From a virus, in the IMG/VR virus record IMGVR_UViG_3300040801_000995, positions 1 to 26,959 of that record: 26,959 nucleotides of DNA; one strand, 5' to 3'. The notes below the pieces were generated by a model. That model did no database searches, was not told the DNA's origin, and was given only the letters and a program-made list of their open reading frames with translations. Position numbers and translations under genes: made by a program. Positions 1-7,384 of the stretch are shown here, piece by piece (within the stretch, counting starts at the first letter, position 1; every line of letters starts with the position of its first letter).

Positions 1-1
1 A

Positions 2-214
2 CCACAAGCACAAGGAGTTCCTGCACAAACTGCACAAGAAATTCCTGCACAACAAGAACAACCACAACAGATTCAAGCTCAAGGACAACAAGGTCAAGGG
101 CAACAAGGTCAAGGGCAACAAGGTCAAGGGCAACAAGGTCAAGGGCAACAAGGTCAAGGACAACAAATTCAAGTTGGACAACAAGTACAACAACAGCAAC
201 AAGCTGAAATATAA
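2..214 (+). CDS. C-terminal end of a glutamine-rich protein (5' truncated)
   Basis: An open frame enters from the left edge and ends at TAA 212-214, giving about 70 residues of the C-terminus. The visible part is almost entirely Gln, Gly, Ala and Pro. It starts with spaced PAQ/AQ units, runs through six copies of a pentapeptide (A/G)QGQQ at 77-166, and ends in a run of Gln before QAEI. Such tails are usually disordered. The rest of the gene lies outside the window, so no function can be given. The third-position and repeat pattern support real translation in this frame, and the next gene follows after 14 bases on the same strand. Confidence 0.7.
   Translation, partial: PQAQGVPAQTAQEIPAQQEQPQQIQAQGQQGQGQQGQGQQGQGQQGQGQQGQGQQIQVGQQVQQQQQAEI
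77..166 (+). repeat. 15-bp tandem repeat, six copies
   Basis: The unit is GGTCAAGGGCAACAA, in frame and encoding GQGQQ. Copies begin at 77, 92, 107, 122, 137 and 152. The first has GCT for the first codon, and the first and last have GGA in place of GGG. The near-identical copies suggest recent slippage or unequal recombination, so copy number probably varies between relatives. It is not a CRISPR: there are no spacers. Confidence 0.9.
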
Positions 215-228
215 AAAAAATTAATTTT

Positions 229-693
229 ATGTCTCTTAAAAAATTTAGTCAATTTGTAGATAATAATAAAAAAATAGAATCTGTTTCAGAAAAAACTGAA
301 ATAGATTCTATTAATCATAATTTATCAAATGAAATAAATAAATCTGATAAAGTATCTTATAAATATACTATACATGAAAATGTTATAGTGTTTGTAGATG
401 ATTTTAAACCATCAGAATCATTTAAAATACTAAATGAGAGGGAAGATATTAAATCAAAATATGTTATTACTAAACAACCAAAAAATACAATATCTATTTT
501 TAAACTCAATCCAAAAGAAGGTGTAAAACTATTAGAATTTTGTTCAGCACTTATGGAACATTATAAAAAATCTTTTAATCATAATATTAAGTTAAGTGGA
601 TCATCTGAAGTATTATTAATAAATAATATTGAAAATGGAAAATTATTAGAAAAAATAAAAACAGATTTAATTAATTTATTAAAAGATAAATAA
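229..693 (+). CDS. Unknown phage protein with KKFSQ N-terminus
   Basis: A 154-residue protein that I do not recognise. It begins MSLKKFSQFVDNN, followed by a Lys/Glu/Asn-rich stretch to about residue 40 and then a more hydrophobic, mixed alpha/beta-looking C-terminal two thirds. No signal peptide or membrane segment is seen. The N-terminal KKFSQ motif recurs in the gene at 1395, which suggests a shared short targeting or docking element. The start has an A/T leader (AATTAATTTT) and no Shine-Dalgarno sequence. Its stop abuts the stop of the convergent gene at 694 with no space for a terminator. Confidence 0.75.
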   Translation: MSLKKFSQFVDNNKKIESVSEKTEIDSINHNLSNEINKSDKVSYKYTIHENVIVFVDDFKPSESFKILNEREDIKSKYVITKQPKNTISIFKLNPKEGVKLLEFCSALMEHYKKSFNHNIKLSGSSEVLLINNIENGKLLEKIKTDLINLLKDK

Positions 694-1314
694 TTATCTA
701 TTTTTCATTTTATTTTTAACATCATCAACATCAAAATCCTCTATCATCTTATTTAATTTTTTAGGATCACCTATAATATTTAAAGATTCTTCTGATTCGT
801 CAAATTCATCACCAGGATTTATACTATTTAATTCTCCTTTTAATTCAGAATAAAATTTTTTCATTTTTACATTTAATAATTCATGTACTGCTTTTATCGT
901 TTCCCTCATTTCTCTTTGTGCTTCAAAAACAGACTTATATAATTCTGCATTTTTTGTACCCATTTCAATTTGATTCATTAATAAATTTAATGCTCTTTTT
1001 GATACAAAAATACTATAATTCAATTCTGCTATTTTTATTGAATCATCTCTTATTATTAAATTTATATTTTTATTCTTCATAACTTCATCATCCAAATATA
1101 AATTAGCCAAACAATTTAATGTTTCTTTTGCATCTATTTTAATACTTTCTAATTCACTTTCATAATCGAATGTTTGTATTTGATTAATATTTAAATCTGG
1201 CAATAAATCATCATCAGGTAGCAATGAATCTGGATGATCCATCATTCCTAATGTATCATTTAATCTAGATTGCAATAACTCAATATTATTTTTTATTTCA
1301 TCTTCATTTGCCAT
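694..1314 (-). CDS. Probable terminase small subunit (T4 gp16-like)
   Basis: 206 residues. The N-terminal 45 residues are acidic and Leu/Pro-rich (LLPDDDLLPDLN), followed by a long helical centre and a C-terminal acidic tail containing GDPKKLNKMIEDF. T4 gp16 has the same plan: an acidic N-terminus, a helical oligomerisation core with repeated Met/Gln/Asn helices, and a late GSPTELMDEIGD segment that resembles the GDPKKLNKMIEDF element here. In T4, gp16 recognises DNA and stimulates the gp17 packaging motor. The match is by pattern only. The large subunit is not in the window, and the gene stands alone between two plus-strand genes. Another coiled-coil structural protein would also fit. Confidence 0.45.
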   Translation of the reverse strand: MANEDEIKNNIELLQSRLNDTLGMMDHPDSLLPDDDLLPDLNINQIQTFDYESELESIKIDAKETLNCLANLYLDDEVMKNKNINLIIRDDSIKIAELNYSIFVSKRALNLLMNQIEMGTKNAELYKSVFEAQREMRETIKAVHELLNVKMKKFYSELKGELNSINPGDEFDESEESLNIIGDPKKLNKMIEDFDVDDVKNKMKNR

Positions 1315-1394
1315 ATAAACGTATTATTTTTAATTATATATTAAATTTACTTGTTTCATATTTTATATATAGTTAAAAAGCAATTATAATAATT
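1315..1394. promoter_or_regulatory. Divergent intergenic region
   Basis: An 80-base, almost pure A/T gap between the divergent starts at 1314 (minus) and 1395 (plus). It must hold promoters for both directions, since neither gene has an upstream same-strand neighbour. TATATATA-like tracts are present, but I cannot assign a specific -35/-10 pair in such low-complexity sequence. Neither start has a Shine-Dalgarno sequence. Confidence 0.4.
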
Positions 1395-1823
1395 ATGTTT
1401 AAAAAATTTAGTCAAGAATATTCACACTACTTATATGAAAGTTTATCTTCACAATTATCTGAAAAATTGTCAAAAGATTATTCAGAATTAAAAAATAAAG
1501 CACTTGAATTAATTGAAAAAAATATGGATGTTTCTAATTTTGTAGAACAAAACACAAATATTATTAATTTAGTTAAAACATTTATCCAAGATTATATAAA
1601 TGAACCAGAAAAAAATCCTTTAACTGGGTTTATTCAAGATAGAGAAATATTTGAAATTTATGAAAAAGGTGGTCCACTTCAAACTGATATTGATTTAATA
1701 TGCAATAATAATAATTTTTTTGATAAAAAACCCAATGTTATTAGTCTATATAAATATGTGGTGGAAGGATGCAAATTTGCTATGTTAAAAATTATGGAAA
1801 ATATTCTTAAAGAATTATCTTAA
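1395..1823 (+). CDS. Unknown phage protein with FKKFSQ N-terminus
   Basis: A 142-residue protein that I do not recognise. It starts MFKKFSQEYSHYLYES and is mostly predicted helix, with Ser/Leu/Lys heptad-like spacing up to residue 50. Its FKKFSQ start echoes LKKFSQ in the gene at 229, although the remainder of the two proteins is not obviously alike. Short conserved N-termini on otherwise different T4-like proteins can be capsid-targeting sequences, as in the T4 internal proteins; this is only an analogy. The stop overlaps the stop of the convergent gene at 1820 by four bases (TTAA). Confidence 0.75.
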   Translation: MFKKFSQEYSHYLYESLSSQLSEKLSKDYSELKNKALELIEKNMDVSNFVEQNTNIINLVKTFIQDYINEPEKNPLTGFIQDREIFEIYEKGGPLQTDIDLICNNNNFFDKKPNVISLYKYVVEGCKFAMLKIMENILKELS

Positions 1824-2710
1824 TTACTGTGGTATATTTTCAATATTTTATTAAAACTATCTAAAATTATTTCTGAATTTTCTAATTTTGAAATTTCATT
1901 TATAATATTTTTTTCAATATCATCATCTATATCTATATCAACATTTTCATCACTATCATTTGAAAAATAATCTATACTATTATATTCAAACTTATCTAAA
2001 TAAACATCCATCTTATTGTGATTTATATCATAAAGTTCTTTATTTATTTTCAATTCTATATTATCATTAAACATTTCTTCAGATAATTTCTCAATATCTT
2101 CAATTGTATTGATTGTTTTTGTTATATATTTTTTTGAAAAATTATTTGGTATAAAACTAACTTCATTACTATCTAAATCAACTTCTAAAAATCCAACTTT
2201 CTTACCTTCATCTTCTTTAGATAATTGATATAATAAGCCGACATTTTTATCACTATGTTCATTATAGTAACCATTTATACCAAATGGATAATATTCTTTA
2301 TTATTATAAAGAACAATGTCTTTTTCTTGTTTAATTTTTTTATTTGTATTGGGAATTACTTGGTAATTATCATATATCTTATTTGTTGTAATGATTTCTA
2401 CATTTTCTAAATTAGACATAACATATAATGAATTGTTATTGTTATTATTCAAACTATCTTTTTCACTAACTATAAATTTTATATTTAAATATTTTTTTAA
2501 TTCATCAAATATAAAATAAAATTGGTTCAATCTCTGTATGTTTATAGATTTTGAATTAAAAAATCCACCCATATGAATTAATACATCATTTGGATTTGAA
2601 TTTTCTTTAATATAAGGTATGAAACTATTTTTAAAATAATAAAAAAAAGAGTTTGTATTCTTATGTCCAAAATTTGTATTTGATATTAAAAATAGTTTCA
2701 TTTTTTTCAT
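1820..2710 (-). CDS. gp47/Mre11-like protein lacking the nuclease metal ligands
   Basis: 296 residues that align by eye along the length of T4 gp47, the SbcD/Mre11-type subunit of the gp46/47 recombination nuclease. Residues 5-16 match the first phosphoesterase strand, IHMGGFFN (45-52) matches the gp47 GDIFD motif, FIVSEKD (79-85) matches the GNHD motif, and GFLEVDLDSNEVSFIPNN near residue 175-195 matches the gp47 cap region GFWMFDTETERTEFIPNN. However, the metal-binding residues are gone: D-x-H is N11-T-N13, GD is G48-G49, and GNHD is S82-E-K-D85. The GHxH motif is also absent. It is therefore likely a pseudo-nuclease with a scaffold or regulatory role. The start overlaps the upstream gene by 50 bases; M4 (2701) is an alternative. 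Confidence 0.7.
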   Translation of the reverse strand: MKKMKLFLISNTNFGHKNTNSFFYYFKNSFIPYIKENSNPNDVLIHMGGFFNSKSINIQRLNQFYFIFDELKKYLNIKFIVSEKDSLNNNNNNSLYVMSNLENVEIITTNKIYDNYQVIPNTNKKIKQEKDIVLYNNKEYYPFGINGYYNEHSDKNVGLLYQLSKEDEGKKVGFLEVDLDSNEVSFIPNNFSKKYITKTINTIEDIEKLSEEMFNDNIELKINKELYDINHNKMDVYLDKFEYNSIDYFSNDSDENVDIDIDDDIEKNIINEISKLENSEIILDSFNKILKIYHSN

Positions 2711-2987
2711 TTTTTTTCTTTTTCATATCCAATTTACTCGAATAAATATCATTAATTTTTTCTTCTAATTTTCTAAATTTATTTTCAAATTCTTCTGGAT
2801 TTTCGACACAATTCGGATTTAACAATTCTATCTTTGTTTCTTGATTTTTCACAAATAAATATATTTTATCCATTTCATTTAAATTATCAAACATATTTTT
2901 TATCTTAATAAGATGTTCTTCTGATTGTACTCTACTTAATCCATCACAATTAATATAAAACACTAAAATTGGTTTGTACTCTTTCAT
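2661..2987 (-). CDS. Unknown small phage protein
   Basis: 108 residues, unrecognised. It opens with a hydrophobic strand (KPILVFYINCDG), then SRVQSEEHLIKIK and a second strand (DKIYLFVKN), and ends in a very Lys-rich tail (MKKKKNEKNE). An in-frame stop lies just upstream of the ATG, which fixes the start. Its last 50 bases overlap the start of the gp47-like gene in another frame, so translation of the two is probably coupled. Confidence 0.7.
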   Translation of the reverse strand: MKEYKPILVFYINCDGLSRVQSEEHLIKIKNMFDNLNEMDKIYLFVKNQETKIELLNPNCVENPEEFENKFRKLEEKINDIYSSKLDMKKKKNEKNETIFNIKYKFWT

Positions 2988-3003
2988 TTCATTTCATTTT
3001 TTT

Positions 3004-3324
3004 TTACTGATCATAATATTCTTCATCATTAGTATCATCATAACAAGTTAATTCATCTAATTTTTTCCTTAAATTTAATAAATATCTTTTTTCATGTTGA
3101 ATCCATTTCTCAACCATTAAATATAAATATCTTAAATCTTTTATAGGTCTTTTATAATTTTTATAATATGATTTATATTCTAATATTCTACAATGTCCTA
3201 TAATTTCTTCAATAGATTCAGCAAATGTCATATTATTGAAATCTATAGGATGCTTTATTAGTTTTCTTTTTAATAAAACTTCATTTATTTCCTTATGTAT
3301 TTCATAAATTTCTAAATATTTCAT
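3004..3324 (-). CDS. Unknown small phage protein
   Basis: 106 residues, unrecognised, rich in Lys, Tyr and Leu with a largely helical pattern and an acidic C-terminus (DDTNDEEYYDQ). Residues 45-95 look like two helices that could form a hairpin. It sits in a same-strand run of small genes separated by 1-16 bases or short overlaps, downstream of nrdJ. No motif supports a function. Confidence 0.7.
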   Translation of the reverse strand: MKYLEIYEIHKEINEVLLKRKLIKHPIDFNNMTFAESIEEIIGHCRILEYKSYYKNYKRPIKDLRYLYLMVEKWIQHEKRYLLNLRKKLDELTCYDDTNDEEYYDQ

Positions 3325-3337
3325 TGTTTATATTATT

Positions 3338-3733
3338 TTAAACTTCAAAATACAGACCATATCCAGTATTGTATATATCAGTTAATTCTTTTTTGAATCC
3401 ATTTTCACCAACTATAACCTTTAATAAAAATTCATAAATATTATTCTTTTTTTCTAATTTAGTTCCACCTATGCAGAATTTATTATTTATAACTTTATCT
3501 TTAACTAAATCTAATAAAATAAAACGTATTCTATTTAGTATTTCTACCATTTCATTTCTATCCAATAATCTTTCATAGTTATCTTCATCATCTAAATTAT
3601 TACTATAATCTGAAAATACAATATGATTTATAAATTCTTTACCCGTTATTTTTAAATTCTTACTTAACCTATCTACTTTATTTTCAGATATAAAATTTTT
3701 ATAATGATCATATTTAACATATAGATAATTCAT
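3338..3733 (-). CDS. Unknown small phage protein
   Basis: 131 residues, unrecognised. It has a basic N-terminal third, an acidic loop (NLDDEDNYERLLDRNE), a helical segment (MVEILNRIRFILLDLVKDKV) and a final strand-rich part ending GYGLYFEV. It lies one base from the gene at 3735, as part of the small-gene run. No catalytic motif is visible. Confidence 0.7.
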   Translation of the reverse strand: MNYLYVKYDHYKNFISENKVDRLSKNLKITGKEFINHIVFSDYSNNLDDEDNYERLLDRNEMVEILNRIRFILLDLVKDKVINNKFCIGGTKLEKKNNIYEFLLKVIVGENGFKKELTDIYNTGYGLYFEV

Positions 3734-3734
3734 A

Positions 3735-3953
3735 TCATTTCAATTCTTCTACTATTTCAAATTTTTTATCAAATTCTTCTTTAAGAATCCATTGGGTGTC
3801 AAAATTGAAAAATGAAGATGTTTCACCTTTTGAAATCCTATAACATTTTTCACTTTCTTCTAAAATCTCAATTTTATTAATATCTGAAATCATTCCACCA
3901 AATAGATCTATTGGTTTAGATTTATTTATAACTAAAAATTTCTTTCCTACCAT
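3735..3953 (-). CDS. Unknown 72-residue protein
   Basis: A very small predicted protein that looks like a compact beta barrel: alternating hydrophobic strands (KKFLVINKSKP, NKIEILEES, CYRISKG, QWILKEEFD, FEIVEEL). The start overlaps the upstream gene by seven bases. A GGAGT stretch precedes it at a usable spacing, but this lies within the coding sequence of the upstream gene and may be coincidental. Confidence 0.65.
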   Translation of the reverse strand: MVGKKFLVINKSKPIDLFGGMISDINKIEILEESEKCYRISKGETSSFFNFDTQWILKEEFDKKFEIVEELK

Positions 3954-4264
3954 AATTCCACTCCTTCTGGTAAATTAAGTTCCAATTTTTTATTGTCATC
4001 TAATGTTATAGTCATATCATCAACATATTGTTGTGGATTTATAAATAAATCCATTTTATGAATACTACCTAACCAATATGAAAAACTATTTACATCATAT
4101 TTATTAACAATAGATTTATAAGGTACAAAACTTTCAGATTCAGCCAAAAATGTACCAATCTGTACATTACATACAATTTTGTTTGTGTTTTTTGATAAGA
4201 AATCAATCAATTCTTTTCTCGATTCGTCTGTTTTTTCATCAATTTTAAATTCTAATTTTTCCAT
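3947..4264 (-). CDS. Unknown small phage protein
   Basis: 105 residues, unrecognised. An acidic, charged N-terminus (EKLEFKIDEKTDESRKEL) is followed by mixed strands and helices, ending LNLPEGVELW. There are no cysteines apart from one in NKIVCNVQIG. It overlaps the downstream gene by seven bases and follows the gene at 4267 after two bases, consistent with co-translation in the small-gene run. Confidence 0.7.
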   Translation of the reverse strand: MEKLEFKIDEKTDESRKELIDFLSKNTNKIVCNVQIGTFLAESESFVPYKSIVNKYDVNSFSYWLGSIHKMDLFINPQQYVDDMTITLDDNKKLELNLPEGVELW

Positions 4265-4266
4265 AA

Positions 4267-4620
4267 TTATTTATTTTTTTTAAGATTACTAACTTCATTT
4301 ATATCTAATTTTAGAATATTATTAAAAATCCATTCAATATCAAATAATTTAACATCTAACATTTTTATTGCTAATGTAAGTCTTTTTTCCATTAAATCTA
4401 ATTCTTCATATTCTGATTCTAAATCATCTTTTGAATAAAAGTTAGTCAAAATTTGTGTTTTATATAAAACTCTTTTTTTACTTTCATCATTTGGATATTG
4501 AATCCAAACTTCAGTTCCATCAACATCATATCCAAGTACAATACTATCTGGATCAATTTCTTTATAACCTACGATTTTTTCATCATCATAAATTATTTCT
4601 ACAGCTATTTTTTTTTTCAT
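4267..4620 (-). CDS. Unknown small phage protein, internal start chosen
   Basis: 117 residues starting MKKKIAVEIIYDDEK. An upstream ATG at 4764 would add 48 residues, but those read against the zinc-finger coding end of nrdJ in another frame and look like noise. The ATG at 4620 lies just after the nrdJ stop with an A/T leader, like its neighbours. The N-terminal half is strand-rich (VGYKEIDPDSIVLGYDVDG, VWIQYP); the C-terminal half is helical. Function unknown. Confidence 0.7.
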   Translation of the reverse strand: MKKKIAVEIIYDDEKIVGYKEIDPDSIVLGYDVDGTEVWIQYPNDESKKRVLYKTQILTNFYSKDDLESEYEELDLMEKRLTLAIKMLDVKLFDIEWIFNNILKLDINEVSNLKKNK

Positions 4621-4645
4621 AATTATATTATTTTTTTTTATTTTA

Positions 4646-5890
4646 TTAAGATCCACATTTAGAATATCCACAATTTGAACACGTAAGACAACCATCTTGA
4701 AAAATAAGACTATCTTCACCACATTCTGGACAAATATTCTTTCCTTCACCCAATTCCAACCCATCTTTTATATAACTTTTTAACATTCTTTTTACACCCG
4801 CTTTCCAAGTACCAACAAATTCACCATCAATTTGTAAACTATCTATTAAGTTTATTACATGTGGAATTGGCATACCATGTCTCAATACAGCAGACACCAT
4901 CTTAGCAGTATCCCAATATTCCTTTTTAAATGCTCTACTCAATCCTCTAATTTCTTGTGGGTAGCCATCTTTATCTTTAAATAAGAAGTCATATCTCTTA
5001 TTATCCACTTCTACTCCATCTTCATCCTTTTCCTTCCACTTTACTTTTTTAATAATTCCTTTTTCAACATAAGATGGAACAGTAAAAGATTCTTGTAAAC
5101 CAGTAAATATTTCATATGGTTGACCATCCAGTAATCCAATAAATCCTATCCATTTTTCACCCTTGTTTACAAATCTTAATATATCACATTCAAGTTTTTT
5201 TGGTCTTCTTGGTGCTTGAGTTTCTTTAATTATATTATTTATTGTTTGTGTTTCATTTTTCTTTTTGTCTTTATCATCATTAGATATCAAAACACCAGAA
5301 CGAGAACCATCCCTATAAATAGTAATACCTTTACAGCCTACTTCATGTGCTTTTTTATACAATTTATCAACAGTTTCAATTGTAGTATCTGCTGGTAAAT
5401 TGACGGTCTTACTTATCGAATGATCCACAAATTTTTGCACACCACCTTGTAACTCCACACTTTCCAACCAATCAACATCATTAGCACATGCACCATAATA
5501 TGGAGATTTTTCAAATGCTTTTTGTAATTCTTCATCTGATGAAAATTTATCTATTTTGACATCATTTATCTTAGCCCAATCTAAAAATTTTGGATGAAAC
5601 ACCACATATTCTTGCCAATGATCTCCAACATCATCAATAAAATCTACCCTTGAATCCTTATCATTTGGATTAATTTTTCTTCTCCTTTTGTAATAAGGTA
5701 GAAATAATGGTTCTATACCAGATGTTGTTTGTGTCATTAACGAAACTGTATTATGTGATATAATTCCACCAGATAATTCGTAATAGTGATCGTTTTCAAC
5801 TTCAATATCCATAGTTTCCTTTCTTCCACTTTCAATATTAATTATTTCTACTTCATTATAATCTAAATTTTCAATATTTATTTTTTTCAT
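4646..5890 (-). CDS. nrdJ: Ribonucleotide reductase NrdJ, C-terminal fragment with C-intein
   Basis: 414 residues. Residues 1-47 are the C-terminal part of a split intein, ending GGIISHN with the usual His-Asn. The extein starts at T48 (TVSLMTQTTSGIEPLF), which joins seamlessly to the TIAPAG end of the N-fragment and rebuilds the conserved RNR finger loop. The rest is the last third of a class II, adenosylcobalamin-dependent reductase, including GCKGITIYRDGSR. The C-terminal cysteine cluster is CPECG, then GCLTCSNCGYSKC, typical of NrdJ and thought to re-reduce the active site. The fragment is useless alone; trans-splicing must ligate it. Its start overlaps the endonuclease gene upstream by 20 bases. 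Exteins together total about 860 residues, normal for NrdJ. Confidence 0.93.
   Translation of the reverse strand: MKKINIENLDYNEVEIINIESGRKETMDIEVENDHYYELSGGIISHNTVSLMTQTTSGIEPLFLPYYKRRRKINPNDKDSRVDFIDDVGDHWQEYVVFHPKFLDWAKINDVKIDKFSSDEELQKAFEKSPYYGACANDVDWLESVELQGGVQKFVDHSISKTVNLPADTTIETVDKLYKKAHEVGCKGITIYRDGSRSGVLISNDDKDKKKNETQTINNIIKETQAPRRPKKLECDILRFVNKGEKWIGFIGLLDGQPYEIFTGLQESFTVPSYVEKGIIKKVKWKEKDEDGVEVDNKRYDFLFKDKDGYPQEIRGLSRAFKKEYWDTAKMVSAVLRHGMPIPHVINLIDSLQIDGEFVGTWKAGVKRMLKSYIKDGLELGEGKNICPECGEDSLIFQDGCLTCSNCGYSKCGS
5750..5890 (-). mobile_element. C-terminal half of the split NrdJ intein 3
   Basis: 47 residues from its own ATG to the terminal Asn codon at 5750-5752. Block F-like TMDIEVENDHYYELSGG and block G IISHN are present, and the +1 residue is Thr. 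It pairs with the 114-residue N-half at 7040-7384. The site interrupts the conserved TIAPAG/TVSLM segment, a known intein insertion point in ribonucleotide reductases. Confidence 0.92.
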
Positions 5891-6983
5891 AAATTTTATT
5901 TATTTTTTGTATTACTTCTTTTATAGTTTTTTCTTTATTTTGTTTATAATCATCTTCCCAAATTATTATTACTTGTGTATTGAATTTTTCTTTTATCTTA
6001 TCTAATCTCTTATTATCATGTGTCCAGGTTTCTTTTACAAAATCTTGATTTATATCATATTTTTTAGGATTTTTATGCCAAAAATCACCATAAAATTCAA
6101 TAACCAAATTTATATCTTTAATATAGAGATCTGGTGAAATTATATTAAAATCTTCATCATAAATAAAAAACATATATTCATTATCACCATAATATATTTT
6201 ATCATATTTTTGTTCTAAATTATTTACAATTTCTTGGCAAAATTCTAAACCAATATTAGAATATCGATTATTTGATTTAAGTCTGTTCTTTATTAAATCT
6301 TTATATTTATCAAATCCATATTTTTTAATATATTTTTCTTTACTATTTTTGTTTGATTTTTTCCATTCATCATATTTTTCTTTACCATTTATCTCACCAT
6401 GCAATTGTATCATCTTTTCTAAAGTAATTGCACACTTTGAACAATTTTCTATATATTTCTTTTTTCCATCTTCTTCACCATATCTTTCAATAAATTTATC
6501 AAGCGATGAATTATTCTGATATTCGCTTAACTTTTTTTGTGCTAATTCTTGATCATTATTGCATTTTTCTAACCAATATTCCATTGTTCTTGGTGAAACA
6601 TTCTTTGTTTTTTTCTCTAACGCATCTAAACATTTTTTTAAAAAAATATCATATTTCTTTTTACCTTCATCTTCACCATAACGCCTAATAAATCCATCTA
6701 AATCTTGTCTGGTATTTAATTTCCAATTTTCATATTTCTTCCTACCTTCATCTTCACCATATTTATTTATCATTTTTTGAAGTGATACTCCAGATTTTTT
6801 ATTTTTTTCTTTTAATTCTTCATATTTTTTTCTACCTTCATCTTCACCATATTTAAGAATATATTTTTCTAATGATGTTCCTCTTATAAATTTATAATAT
6901 AATTCTGATCCTTCGTCTTCACCATATTTATCTATCAATTCTTTATATTTATTAGGATATGATATTTTTTTTATTTTTTTCAT
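5871..6983 (-). CDS. Free-standing Vsr-fold homing endonuclease with KYGEDEG repeats
   Basis: 370 residues. The N-terminal two thirds hold seven imperfect copies of a KYGEDEGRKKYEEWK-like unit (near residues 20, 45, 75, 102, 168, 195 and 221), probably a modular DNA-binding array. The C-terminal 120 residues are a Vsr-type (very short patch repair) nuclease domain: SPDLYI with D285, IEFYGDFWHKNP with H303, and the IIIWEDDY strand at 340-346. The gene lies exactly between the N- and C-halves of the split NrdJ intein. This is the fractured-gene arrangement in which a Vsr-like endonuclease is presumed to home into intein-free nrdJ alleles. Unlike nearly every neighbour it has a good Shine-Dalgarno sequence (AAGGAG), and that sequence is buried in a hairpin. 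Confidence 0.88.
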   Translation of the reverse strand: MKKIKKISYPNKYKELIDKYGEDEGSELYYKFIRGTSLEKYILKYGEDEGRKKYEELKEKNKKSGVSLQKMINKYGEDEGRKKYENWKLNTRQDLDGFIRRYGEDEGKKKYDIFLKKCLDALEKKTKNVSPRTMEYWLEKCNNDQELAQKKLSEYQNNSSLDKFIERYGEEDGKKKYIENCSKCAITLEKMIQLHGEINGKEKYDEWKKSNKNSKEKYIKKYGFDKYKDLIKNRLKSNNRYSNIGLEFCQEIVNNLEQKYDKIYYGDNEYMFFIYDEDFNIISPDLYIKDINLVIEFYGDFWHKNPKKYDINQDFVKETWTHDNKRLDKIKEKFNTQVIIIWEDDYKQNKEKTIKEVIQKINKIYEKNKY

Positions 6984-7030
6984 AACTATTGCTCCTTATT
7001 TTTATTCTATATATTAAAGAGCAATAGTCA
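6983..7030 (-). promoter_or_regulatory. Hairpin sequestering the endonuclease ribosome binding site
   Basis: Read on the minus strand, the 7030-7015 arm pairs with the 6998-6983 arm over 16 bp. Ten are contiguous Watson-Crick pairs (ACTATTGCTC with GAGCAATAGT), and two G.U wobbles lie in the extensions. The loop is 16 A/T-rich bases. The whole AAGGAG (6997-6992) and the A of the ATG are inside the stem. T4 homing endonuclease genes such as I-TevI are silenced on read-through transcripts by just such hairpins and are translated only from a late promoter that omits the 5' arm. The loop contains TATATAGAATA, which might serve as a promoter element, but that part is weak. Confidence 0.72.
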
Positions 7031-7039
7031 AAAATATCA

Positions 7040-7384
7040 TTATTTTTTCTGAATTATTTTATCACCAATTTTCAATTCTTCAGCTTTCTTCCATATGGCT
7101 TCTTTATCATTCAATTTAACAAGAAATTTATGTTCTAAAGTAGATTCTATTGTAGCATCATTTTCTAATGATATTATTTTTGTTTCTGATTCACCATTCC
7201 AATATAGTTTGGTTATTTTATTCTTCTTTCCATCTATATTTTCTACATAAATATCTTTATGGACATCTAACCATATGTTTTTCAATCCCCTAAATTTATC
7301 TAAATCATATCCATTAACTAAAAATAATTGTGCAAGTGTTATCTCTCCGTTATCTGTTTTTATTTTAGTATCCTCAACTAAACA
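7040..7384 (-). mobile_element. N-terminal half of the split NrdJ intein 3
   Basis: 114 residues (1371-1484) plus stop. It begins at Cys (TGT 7382-7384) directly after TIAPAG and shows block A (CLVEDTKIKTDNGEITLAQL), block B with T-L-E-H (IESTLEHKFLV) and a final IGDKIIQ strand before the stop. The split falls at the usual endonuclease position. With 47 residues in the C-half, the total is 161, the size of a mini-intein. Confidence 0.92.

Noticed and set aside
77-166. CRISPR array
   Set aside because: The repeats are contiguous 15-base coding units without spacers.
4621-4764. Upstream extension of the small gene at 4267-4620
   Set aside because: The extra 48 residues read through the nrdJ zinc-finger coding end in another frame and are Val/Asn noise; the ATG at 4620 fits the gene spacing.
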